From: Clostridia bacterium UC5.1-1D2
GTDB lineage: Bacteria; Bacillota; Clostridia; Lachnospirales; Lachnospiraceae
NCBI GenBank assembly: GCA_001304855.1
Contig: BBZN01000018.1
Coordinates: 24,670 to 88,669, forward strand
DNA length: 64,000 bases
Reading direction: 5' to 3'
The translations under genes and the position numbers were made by a program. Positions 51,769-61,475 of the stretch are shown here, piece by piece; position 1 is the first letter of the stretch; each line of letters opens with the position of its first letter. Under the pieces are notes generated by a model. It was not told the origin of the DNA and made no database searches. It was given only the letters and a program-made list of their open reading frames with translations.

Positions 51769-53370
51769 ATGGAACAGCAAATAAAAGTATCCGGTTTTCT
51801 TAACTTTCAGTCTGTATCTTATATGGAAATAGAATTATGTGCTAATAAACACGGATATGTGAAAGTTGGCGGTATACTGACGGAAGCGTCCTATGCCCGA
51901 TATAAAACAACTTGTGCATATTGAAAATGTTACAAATAAGTCTGAATGATGATACTATGCTGTTTCATGGGGTTATCATCCATGTGAACATTCAAGAAGA
52001 TGTGAAGCTAAGATATGTTGAGCTTGAAGGAGCTACGGAAAGTATATTAATGGATTTAACATTCCATAAGCGATCCTTTTCAAATGTACAAATGAATTAT
52101 AAGGATGTACTGAATTTTTTAAAGCTGCCGCAAATAAGCATACGGGCAGGAAACTACAGTTCAGAGATAATAAGAACGCCTCTTATACAATATGATAGAA
52201 CAAACTGGGAATTTATAAAATATATAGCAAGCCGTCTTCAAACTGTGGTTTTAGCTGGATATACAAACTATCATAGTACTATTTTTATAGGAAACCCCAA
52301 AAATAGTACCGAACAAAAGCCTTATAGATTGAATGATTCTTTTGACTTTAAACGAAAACAAATACATTTTATTCAAACTACATTAAAGGCATACTGCCGG
52401 TGGAACCGGAGCCCCATTGAACAATGGCAATTTTCGTACGAGGAAAACCTTGATTTAGGAGATTGGGTTTCATGGAAAGGGATGAATCTGCAGATCTTTG
52501 AGAAGAAATGTATATACAAAATGGGATATTGGAAATGGAGTATAGGGCAAGTCCAGAGCGTTTCTACAGACTTACTGACAGTGAGAATATTTCAATAGGA
52601 GGCTTGACACTAGAGGCACAGCGCTTGCGACAGATCGTGAGAGGATTAAGGTAAGATTGGATATTGAGGCTACAAAAAATTTGGAGCCAAATAATGCTTA
52701 TTCCTATCCATATATGCCGGAATCTGGAAATGTATTTTATACTATGCCGGAACCGGGGATGAAGATTTGCTTGTATTTCCCTGACGGATATGAAGAACAT
52801 GGATACATAATTCATGGAAAAAGGATAAAATTGAAGTCCTTTCCAGACAAATCAATAAAGGAATTTCACAGTTTTAATGAAAAAATACTGCGTCTGACAC
52901 AAGGGACACTTCAATTACTATTACAGCGCAATAATGATCCTGGTTATATTTGTTTAGATAGCAGCAAGGGGGTGGGAATTCAAACCTGCAATCATATACG
53001 TTTGATCGCAAAAGGAGACATTCAGATATCATCAGAACGAATGTGCATGGCAGAAGCAGGAGCGCAGATTTTATTAAAACAAATTGGAACAGATAACTAT
53101 ATTGACATTAATGGTGACGATACCGTGTATAGAGCGGAAAAATATGTTGCAGCTTCCGGCCTTAGAGACAGAAAAGCGCCGAGTAAGAATCGTGAAACTC
53201 AAAAAGTAAAAGTTTCCTGTGGCATTATGCTTGACTATGCGGCAGGAGGTATTCCTTTAGGCCTAGGGAATGAACTTCAATTAGCTGTTTTGGGCGGCAC
53301 CCCTTCTGCAATGGGATTTGCGAAAGATAGAAATATTCATTCTGCATTAGGAAAGAGTATAAAAAGATAA
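51769..53370 (+). CDS. Second, divergent VgrG-like spike, module 2 (three frameshifts)
   Basis: After correction this is about 534 residues. Features are LIQYDRTNWEFIKYIASRL (hub motif), then GLTLEGTALATDRERIKVRL and YSYPYMPESGNVFYTMPEPGMKICLYFPDG (OB-like domain), and a tail with GGIPLGLGNELQLAVLGGTPSAMG. It corresponds to the 28756 product, including the glycine-rich end. Frame breaks lie near 51915, 52590 and 52618, each compatible with one lost base. ATG 51769 has AAAGGGG. Confidence 0.65.
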
Positions 53371-53416
53371 TTGCTGCTGAGGGTAGACGGTTTATATAAA
53401 TACAAGGAGCGTGTAT

Positions 53417-53950
53417 ATGGAATATTTTCGCCTGAGTCAAGACAAACGATATCTTCACACTCCGATAATTTCCAATTTAAGGGATATAGTACAGAGACGT
53501 GCAGATACATCCTATATGAATGCTTCAAAAATATCTGATATCAATGTAGGGTTTGCAAAACCTGATAATAAGTTGGATTTTGTAGATATATTAGATGATC
53601 AGATATATTTGGTAAGCGATGAAATAAAACTAGTATTTAAAATCTATGAGCCTGGAATAGAGTTTAAAGCAGTCTGTATTCTTGATAATGTGAATGGATT
53701 ATACAGAAGTTATCATATTCCTATTTTACGAGAAATTGATTGTTTATCCCCCAAAAGTATAGTCAGCCCTGACAGGACTAGCGTTAAAGAGTTGGTTTTA
53801 ATCAAGGATATCCCACAAGAAGCGGCCATATTCAAGGCAGGGGGGCTGCTCACAGATATAGTAATAATACGATTAGATGTTGTGGAAAGTATTCTCAGAA
53901 GAAAATATATAAAATTTAATTTAAAACGTCTCACAATTGATATTGTATAA
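53417..53950 (+). CDS. Family C protein, module 2
   Basis: A 177-residue protein starting MEYFRLSQDKRYLHTPII, clearly related to 30352-30873: FVDILDDQIYLVSDEIKLVFKIYE aligns with FTDVLDRQLFLVSEKVKNVFKLYE, and IIRLDVVESILRRK with VVRLDVAESLLRRN. AAGGAG is seven bases ahead of the ATG. It follows the second spike, as in module 1. Role unknown. Confidence 0.65.
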   Translation: MEYFRLSQDKRYLHTPIISNLRDIVQRRADTSYMNASKISDINVGFAKPDNKLDFVDILDDQIYLVSDEIKLVFKIYEPGIEFKAVCILDNVNGLYRSYHIPILREIDCLSPKSIVSPDRTSVKELVLIKDIPQEAAIFKAGGLLTDIVIIRLDVVESILRRKYIKFNLKRLTIDIV

Positions 53951-53979
53951 AGCATCAGGACTTAGGAGGTGCCATAAGC

Positions 53980-54648
53980 TTGTTTTATATTGCGAAAGAT
54001 AAGATGGAGAAGGAATTTCTTTTTAAAATACATAAAATAGCAGAGCAGCATTATAGGAAGAATTTGAATAAGTTTAATGCCTCCAAAAAAACAATTATAT
54101 GTGAATCACAGGATTCTCTAGAACTCTCTGTAAAACAACTGTGTCTTAAATATAAGGATTTCCAGTTATCAGAAAAAACAGAACAAATGCGGTATGTTTA
54201 TCTTTCATTTCTCCGTTCCAGTATATTAGACAGAAGGAAATGGTTTCGGTTGGATGCGTATGATTTCAGAAACAGGGCATCTATTATTGAATGCTCTGTT
54301 TCATGGGAATTTGAGGAAATGACAAATTGCATGTATACCATAGTTGATGTTATCCGACAAGAATTTAAAAAACAAACCATAGTAAAAGAGTATGAATTAG
54401 ATGCTATTCAATACAAACTGGCAGAGCAAATTTATGCGGAGTATAATCAGTTGATTCCTGAAATATTGGAACGTGTATTGATGAATGCTGGTATCGAATT
54501 ATTTGGAGATAATTGTGTTGATTTTCTATCAGGAGAATTTTTGGATAAGTCGCAATTATTGTTTAGATGGGATCATGGAACAATTACAACGGCAGAACAA
54601 TGCAGAATAAAAGAGGAGAGCAAAACATTATTACTTTGGTCCCAATGA
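53980..54648 (+). CDS. Family A protein, module 2
   Basis: A 222-residue protein beginning at a TTG with AGGAGGT nine bases upstream. It holds WFRLDAYDFRNRASIIECSVSWEF and IVKEYELDAIQYKLAEQIYAEY, matching family A in module 1, and MNAGIELFGDNCVDFLSGEFLDKS, matching RKSGRELFGIGIVNIMLGEYLDQA. In this module it comes last and its TGA overlaps the ATG of the ATPase gene, tying module 2 to the second core segment. Confidence 0.68.
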   Translation: MFYIAKDKMEKEFLFKIHKIAEQHYRKNLNKFNASKKTIICESQDSLELSVKQLCLKYKDFQLSEKTEQMRYVYLSFLRSSILDRRKWFRLDAYDFRNRASIIECSVSWEFEEMTNCMYTIVDVIRQEFKKQTIVKEYELDAIQYKLAEQIYAEYNQLIPEILERVLMNAGIELFGDNCVDFLSGEFLDKSQLLFRWDHGTITTAEQCRIKEESKTLLLWSQ

Positions 54649-57280
54649 TAAAGGCGAGCGTGGAGGATAAATATGGACAGATACGGATATGTGTTGAAAA
54701 ACAGGAGAAACATACCGGCGATAAACGCTACCACAGAACAGCTCTTGAATTAATGACAACATTTCAGCTCCGGGAAATATGCCGTCAGGAAAAAATCATC
54801 CAGGGAGTTATCAATCCTATGGACAAGGAGGAATTGATCCGGGTAATTCTCCGTTTTCGGGGAGCTGATGAGTATTACCTCATAGAAAAGGAGGATGAGG
54901 CGGGCCTTCAGGCCCTGGAGGATACTCTTAAAGGGGCCCGGCTTCAGGAACGGCAGGATCTGCATTTGCAGTGCGGCTCTAAAATTGCAGCGTATAAGGG
55001 GCTTGCCATAGGCTTTTACGACAGACTGACGCTGCCCTATGACAGCCGCCTGGCAGGAACTAACGCCCTGGTGGTGGGCGGGGATATGAAAGTTTGCGCT
55101 GTTTTAAATGTTGTTCCCATGGGAAACAGAAAAGATTATCTGTATCTGACCAAAGCGGCGGAGCTTACCTGCCGGGAATCAGGTATCAAAATTATAGTCT
55201 GTACTGTATGGGGCGAAAAGAGTCGGAGCTTCTTTATCGTATTTACAGCGGAACCTATGACTATAGGCCTGAATACCTGGAGGTTTACAGGGTGCCGCTT
55301 CTGGATTTTGAAGTTAATCCGCCGATTCCCCTGTCTATGCCCATGGCTATGGATTTCGGAACCTCCAACACCACAGCGGGGGTGTACCTGGACAGCCAGT
55401 ATTTTGAAAAAGCCGGTCTTTATGACGGGGAAGGGGGACTCACAGCCAACGACGTTAACTACGCCCTGTTTTACGATTTGGAGTCGGACTGGGAAGAAAC
55501 AGCCTTATTTCCAAGCGTGGTAGGAGTCCAGTCGGTAGAACATAATAAGACAGAATTTTTGTTTGGCTACGATGCAATTGGTCTTGCTGATTCCAGCTAC
55601 ATCGACGAAGGCTTTTGCGTATTCTATGATATTAAGCGGTGGATTGGGGATTATGAGCGGCAGGAGGAGATTACGGACCGGCAGGGGAGAAGAGGGGTTA
55701 TTTCCAGAAAGGAAATATTGCGGGCCTATTTTGAATATGTAATCGGGGAGGTCCGCAACCGTTTTAAATGTGAGATCAAAAGCGTCCATATTTCCTGCCC
55801 TGTAAAGCAGAAAGCCCAGTTCCAGAAGCTGTTTGCAGAAATTCTGCCTGAGTATGCAGTGGAGAGGAAGGATATGATCGACGAGGGCGTTTCTGTCCTC
55901 TATAACACAATATCGGGAATGATCCGGAAGGGAACGGCAGTCAACGGCGAGGAATATAAGGCCCTGATTATAGACTGCGGGGGCGGCACTACGGACCTTT
56001 GTTCCTGCCGGTTCCGCATATGGGACAAGCGTGTAGCCTACCGCATTGAGATTGATATGTCCTATGAAAATGGAGATACAGATTTCGGAGGAAATAATCT
56101 GACCTACCGTATTATGCAGCTTCTGAAAATTTCCATTGTAAACCGTCTGTATAAGGAGCCTTTATCCCCGGCGGAGGAGATTCTGGCCGGGTATGACATG
56201 GATGTATTTCGCTATGTGGATCGCAATGGTGCAGAAGAATTGTATAAGAAACTGGACATTGAGTACAAAAAGGCAGAAGCCCGCCTGCCCACCCGCTTCA
56301 GGGAATTTGAGAACCGGAGCCGGGCTGATTACTACAAAGTAAAAAACAATTTCTATTTTCTGTTTCACCTGGCGGAAGTGGTGAAAAGGAATTTTATAAT
56401 CATGTGGGACTCTGCGGGTTGCCTGTCCTCCATGGAAGTCTGGGAAAGCGCAACTACCTGGATCGCTGTGGATAAATGGAAATTGTCCTGCAGCACAGAG
56501 AAGGGGCTGGAGACAATCAAGGAATTTCCGCCTGTTTATTTCAGTATTTATGAGCTGGAATTGCTGCTGAAAGCGGATATTTACGGAATCATACGAAAAT
56601 TCATGGAAGGAATGTATGAGGAAAATGCACTGGAGGAGTACTCCATCATCAAACTTACAGGACAATCCTGCAAAATTGATATCTTCCGGGACGCCCTCAA
56701 AGAATTTGTGCCGGGAAAGACGATACAGTTCAAACGGCGCAGCGGCGATTTGACAAGAGACTTTGAATTAAAAACAACCTGCGTGGACGGCGCGCTGAGG
56801 TATTTGAAGGACAAAAAATACGGGTTTGCAGATATAACAATCCGTACAGAGGAACCTGCGCTGCCTTACCGCATAACTGCTTATACACACAGCGGAGAGG
56901 AGATTGTCTTAATTCACAGGTTGAAGCGAAACAGGCCCAGCGGAATGATCTCCAGAAATATGGAGGATTTAACGCTAAAGCTGTATCTAAAGGATCTGGA
57001 GGGAAAGGAACGCTACCAATATACATGCTACAGCTCCCTCGGCGATTTTGAGGAAAAGAAGTACGAGGAAATACAGCAGCTCTATGGAACGCATATCCTC
57101 CAGGAGGACACAGATAATATTGTGGAGCGGGAAGTCAAATTTTTTGTGTGGGCAAGACCGATAGACTGGGCCTTTTGTGCAGTCCCGGTATACAGGAAGG
57201 ATAAAAGGCTGTACCTTGGGAGAGAGACAGAGTTTTATTTTGAAAATGACGGATGGGTAAGGAATTTTTTGATGGAATGA
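54645..57280 (+). CDS. SAP-like plus Hsp70/actin-fold ATPase (one frameshift)
   Basis: A protein of about 878 residues. The N-terminal part has a SAP-like helical motif (FQLREICRQEKIIQGVIN, then KEELIRVILRFRG) and a further domain. The actin/Hsp70-type ATPase begins with MAMDFGTSNTTAG (phosphate 1); the second phosphate loop is LIIDCGGGTTDL. The C-terminus is a beta-rich domain. A base is lost near 55185. It overlaps family A by ATGA. Hsp70 relatives with extra domains are unusual in injection systems; with the J-domain gene it may form a dedicated chaperone pair for assembly or cargo loading. Confidence 0.75.
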
Positions 57281-57308
57281 AATGAGAATAGCAGAGAGGA
57301 GTTGGAAT

Positions 57309-58085
57309 ATGCAGAATTTATATCCGCTGTTTGAGCGTAACCGTATATTGAAAAAGGAACTGCTGTGGTCCCTCAGAGACTATTCCTTTGCTCACGTACA
57401 ACTGGAATATCAGGAGTACGGGCAGGGTCTTTTGCTGGGATGGGAGGTGAGATTGGAGGGCAATACTCTAATAATAGGCCCCGGCATTCTGAAGTATAAT
57501 CAGTTTATCTGCATTCTCACAGAAGATATACGCATTCTCTGCCGCCCCGAAGATCAATTCCAGTACGTAAGGCTGCGGATAGACATTGACAAAACCTCCC
57601 CGGACTATATTGCCTACAGAATCGAACCGGTACTGACAATGGACGGGATTAAAAAGGAGAACGAATATGAACTGTGCCGCTTCCATCTGAGGGCAGGGGC
57701 GCAGCTGAGGGACAGATACAAAGATTTCAGGGATATGGGGACGGAATATGATACCATCAACCTGATTTATGGGGACTGGGGAGGCCTGGGCGGAAACTCC
57801 ATAGCGCCTGCAGTGACCCGGTATTTTGCAGAGATAATACTCGGGGAAGAAAACTGCCGGCCGGAGGACAGTGCGTTTGCATATATGTGCTTAAGCCACG
57901 CAGGCTCCGTTCCTCTGAAGGCGCTCCTTTCCTATACGAAAAAAAGAGGCGGCAATCCGGAAAAGGAGCAGACGGGCCTGTCTGACATCTATGAATGCCT
58001 TTGCGGCGTCTGTGACCATATCCGATCGGGAGAAAGAATGGGGAAGGGAGGAAAGAAGGAGAGGCGGCAGATTTTTGTGGATTGA
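57309..58085 (+). CDS. Unknown protein, possible baseplate/fibre-like component
   Basis: A protein of 258 residues. The N-terminal half is beta-rich, and its GLLLGWEVRLEGNTLIIGPG segment followed by IRIL resembles a motif in phage baseplate-fibre proteins, where strands precede 'G-x-a-x-v-x-G'. The second half is helical with a basic tail (GKGGKKERRQIFVD). AGAGGAG precedes ATG 57309. It follows the ATPase gene by 28 bases. A structural role is inferred. Confidence 0.5.
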   Translation: MQNLYPLFERNRILKKELLWSLRDYSFAHVQLEYQEYGQGLLLGWEVRLEGNTLIIGPGILKYNQFICILTEDIRILCRPEDQFQYVRLRIDIDKTSPDYIAYRIEPVLTMDGIKKENEYELCRFHLRAGAQLRDRYKDFRDMGTEYDTINLIYGDWGGLGGNSIAPAVTRYFAEIILGEENCRPEDSAFAYMCLSHAGSVPLKALLSYTKKRGGNPEKEQTGLSDIYECLCGVCDHIRSGERMGKGGKKERRQIFVD

Positions 58086-58130
58086 AATCAGACGGCGTTT
58101 GGCTGATAAATACTTTACAGGAGGAGAAAC

Positions 58131-58734
58131 GTGGACAATCAAACCAGAACTCAAAAGCTGAACACAGCGTTTTTACAGGCATGCCGCGAGGGGCTTCTGA
58201 AAAGCAGAATCTACATATCCGATTATTATAAGAAAAACACGGCCTATTTGACGGAGAGCCTTCATTCCGCATTGGAACAAGGGCTGGAGCATGTTCACAT
58301 CTTTCAGGGACAGGGAAAAAAAGACAGCCTGCGTTACCTGCAGTTTTCCTTTCTGATGAGCGGGCAGTTCAGCGGTGAACATTTATTAAAGATTGACTTT
58401 TATGACCACCGGTTTTATGCCGATCCATGGGATGTTGACTGCTTTTGGGATTATCAATGTCTGTTTCCGGAACAGCAGGAACAGATTAATCAGATCCTTT
58501 TTCATGTAAGAAACGAAATGAAAAAGGCTCCTGGATTATGAGCTTTATGAGAGGCTTCCGTCTTTCCGCCTTGGGCAGATGCAGCTGCTTCAGGAACTGC
58601 TATATAAAATTTTGAAAGAAAAAAGAATTATGTCCCTGCTTTCAACGGAGGCGAATCCGCAAATTAAGGTTATTTACGGAACTTATATGGGAGACGCCCA
58701 GCGGATGTTTACAGTACAAAAGGAGCTGCTATGA
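58131..58734 (+). CDS. Family A protein, module 3 (one frameshift)
   Basis: About 201 residues, GTG start behind AGGAGG. LRYLQFSFLMSG...LLKIDFYDHRFYADPWDVDCFWDY aligns with MRYVYLSFLRSS...WFRLDAYDFRNRASIIECSVSWEF of module 2, so this is a diverged family A member. One base is lost near 58536 (KAP-DYELYERLPSFRLGQ), after which the frame runs to a TGA overlapping the next ATG. It opens module 3. Confidence 0.62.
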
Positions 58735-59243
58735 GATATTATATTGTGAGCCTGGATCAGCGGGAAGTACACGTTCCTGTCATCGCTAATTTGTACCAAA
58801 CCATTCCTGTTATGGAATTTTTCAAGGGGGAAACCTGGAAAATACCCTTCAGAAGCCTGCTGCAGGTTAAAAATTGCGGCTGGGAACCGCGTTACCTGAA
58901 GCTTTTATTTTCTCCCTTCCCGCTGATCCACGAAAGCCTGCTGTCTGTTTTTGAAGCCTATGGCTGTAATTATATTCAAAAGCAGATGATTTTTCTTGAT
59001 ACGGCATTCCGTAAATCAGAGCTTTACTATCTTATTATGTTCAGGCAGGTAAAAGGTAAAATTATCGAGGGAGATCTTGTCATATGCAATCGCAGAGAGG
59101 TGGCTGATCTTGATGTTTTTTATCTGATGGACAGGCAGAAATGCTTATTAATATGCAGTCTGGCAATCATAGAAAGTCTGCTTTGGGAGGGAGTAACGGG
59201 AATTCAGCTGAAGCCCGTTGAAATCAGAGAGGAGGTATCATAG
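58731..59243 (+). CDS. Family C protein, module 3
   Basis: A protein of 170 residues starting MRYYIVSLDQREVHVPVI, a distant family C member: the opening matches the Y-x-L-x-x-D-x-R-Y pattern, and LLICSLAIIESLLWEG matches VVRLDVAESLLRRN. It overlaps family A upstream and the next gene downstream by a few bases, so it is part of a tightly coupled operon. The order A-C here differs from modules 1 and 2. Confidence 0.58.
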   Translation: MRYYIVSLDQREVHVPVIANLYQTIPVMEFFKGETWKIPFRSLLQVKNCGWEPRYLKLLFSPFPLIHESLLSVFEAYGCNYIQKQMIFLDTAFRKSELYYLIMFRQVKGKIIEGDLVICNRREVADLDVFYLMDRQKCLLICSLAIIESLLWEGVTGIQLKPVEIREEVS

Positions 59244-59569
59244 TGGGAGCACAGGAGACGATTCATAAAGGACATGTAGACGTAGAACAGGCGCCCGGTT
59301 ATTTGAAACCCATTACTACGATTGAAGAGTTTACTGCAGCGTCAAGTTTTACACTTAGTCCTGATACAAGCATGGATGCCATCATAAAAGAAGTCCTGGC
59401 AGATCCGGTAATTCTGCCTGATAAAGAGGAACGAGACGGCGTTCTGCAGACGTATAAAGAAAAATATAATAATTCCTATCTGAAATCTGAACGTGAAAGG
59501 GAATTGGCCGCAGCCCAAAAAAAGTTAAAAAAGCTTCAGGAAGCAGAAGAAAAAGCAGGCGGAAAATGA
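59243..59569 (+). CDS. Small helical protein
   Basis: A 108-residue acidic and lysine-rich protein; GTG start overlapping the preceding stop, with GAGGAGG ahead. The last 45 residues form a likely coiled coil (KSERERELAAAQKKLKKLQEAEEK). The N-terminal half has SFTLSPDTSMDAIIKEVLADP, suggestive of a small helical bundle. It lies just before the PAAR-like gene and has no equivalent in modules 1 and 2. It may be a chaperone or linker for the tip protein. Confidence 0.6.
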   Translation: MGAQETIHKGHVDVEQAPGYLKPITTIEEFTAASSFTLSPDTSMDAIIKEVLADPVILPDKEERDGVLQTYKEKYNNSYLKSERERELAAAQKKLKKLQEAEEKAGGK

Positions 59570-59620
59570 AGCCAGGCCCAGGAATGAAAAGCTATGGAAT
59601 GAAGAATACGTAAATAAATT

Positions 59621-60830
59621 TTGACAAACTATGTTGAAAATCAGGAGCGGCTGAATTCGGATAATGCGGCGAAATCAGCTCTCATGAAAATGGCAGTAAA
59701 AGACCTGGATGCGTCAACCATGGAGAAGATAGAACGCAATGTGGTGAATAAGCAGAGGGAGGCAATCAATCTATGTAAGATGAATGATGCGCTGGTGTAC
59801 TTAGCCTCCATTGAATTTGAATACCTGACCAGAGGAGCCATCATGGCATGTACAGGAGGAGCGGTGTGCAGAAGGCTGAATCTGCCATTATCCCACGGCG
59901 TATATTATGGTAAAAGCAGCGACCCTGTAATTAATAAAGATGACGGACAGGTAGGTGATGCCTGCAACATTACGAATTTCGGGTTATGCGCCGGTACGAA
60001 TCCGCCGTTAGAAAAGGTTGAATTAGAAGATTTTGTAATGACCGATGAATCGGGGCGTTTTTAGCGCCTAAGAACGAAGATTCTGTAGAACGGGGATACC
60101 GCTGTATGCCGGAAGTAGTTTCTCCCGGATGGCATAATACGTACAAAAAACACAGATAGGGGAAAGGGATGCAGTATCAACAAAGTCGTTTTTGGTATGC
60201 ATTCACGGAGGATTAATTTATCCGGTTAGCAGCGGACAGCATTCTGACTTTATGGCGCTTCAGGAAGACGACAAGGAATTAAAACATACATTTGATGATT
60301 TGTGCGCAGAGTTAAAAAATATGTCGGAAGAAAAAAATGAGATCTTAAGCGCATTCCCGCTAACGGATAGTGAGGTAAAGCGGTTAGCTATAATTACCTT
60401 GGAAGAGAATGACCGTCTGAACAAATTAGAGTCCTGTATTGACCGGGCCAGAAGGGACGGCTATCAAAAAAACTTTGAAAATATACCGATTGAACGAAAA
60501 GATACAATCGAATATATGTTGAAAGAACAATCCAAAATGCGTTATAGCGAATCAGCGGCTGTGCCCAGCTTGAAACAGGATTTTTACAGTTATAGAAGAA
60601 GGAACGGCTATACGCAGGAATCTGCCTACTATAACGACAATCCAGGTTTTAAACCCGGCACTGACGAGTATACGGATTGGCGCGCAGGACGGCTGGAGAA
60701 TAAAACAGGAAAGGAAGCCCGTGAAGAGTTTGAAGCCTGGGACGCCGATGTAAAAAAGAGAGGATATGAGCGTTTAAGCAGCTTTGAGAGGGAAGAATAT
60801 GATAAGGCTGCCCAAAAGTACGGGACATGA
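59621..60830 (+). CDS. DUF4280 PAAR-like protein with C..GG..SGQ domain, module 3 (two frameshifts)
   Basis: About 403 residues. A helical N-terminus (EKIERNVVNKQREAINLCK) precedes the DUF4280 tip with YLTRGAIMACTGGAVCRR, SHGVYYG and GDACNITNFGLC. After a lost T near 60058 and another base near 60160 comes VSTKSFLVCIHGGLIYPVSSGQ, the motif of the products at 25154 and 49369. The end (YRRRNGYTQESAYYNDNPGFKPGTDEY) is unique. Here tip and motif domain are one protein, which explains why they are translationally coupled in modules 1 and 2. The TTG start has no good ribosome site; ATG 59684 is an alternative. Confidence 0.65.
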
Positions 60831-60863
60831 TTTCTTTATTAAAATCAGCCAGGAGGGCGTAAG

Positions 60864-61455
60864 ATGGACGAGAAAGATAAGGTGATTTTGAACATGAGAA
60901 CTATGGGCAGAAATGAAGCGCATAAAAGCATTTATGACGAATACACAATGATTGGAAACACGCGGTGGCTTTTTGAATGGCACAAGGTGGTAAACCGCCG
61001 TATTCATATTATGCTTCCCGCGGAATTTATTGATTTGCCTTTAGAAATTGCGAAACTGCGTTACCCCTCGGAAAGCCGTCCTAAGGAAATCAAGTCCAGC
61101 ATAGATTCTCTGACTAACTTTGCTTTCCTGTACGGACAGAAGCTTGAGAAGGAGGAAGATATTATACTTGCATCCCGTGTATATGCAGCTCTAATCCGCC
61201 AACTCAATCCTTCCAATGAATTCAGGGATAGCGGAACCTTTTACCGGCACAAAAAAGAAGGGAGACTGGTAAGCTGGTATGAATATTTCAGCCCCGCTTT
61301 AGGTGGAAGCGTCTATAACCGCCATGGTTTTTTGCTTTGGAGGGCAACTTTTACAGGTAGTATTTAACTGCCCGGAAGAACAGGCGCAGGATTGGAACGA
61401 AGCCCTGCCGGAGATTTTTGCCTCTGTTTACAGTGACCTGGAGCGGCAGTTCTGA
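60864..61455 (+). CDS. Family B protein, module 3 (one frameshift)
   Basis: About 197 residues: TRWLFEWHKVVNRRIHIMLP, LRYPSESRPKEI and, after a lost base near 61340, LLQVVFNCPEEQAQDWNEALPEI, matching DELLMMMFNCPLEERTEWLL in module 1. AGGAGGGCG precedes the ATG. It lies directly upstream of the VgrG-like gene, as in module 1. Confidence 0.66.
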
Positions 61456-61475
61456 CAGAATGGAGATGAATACAG

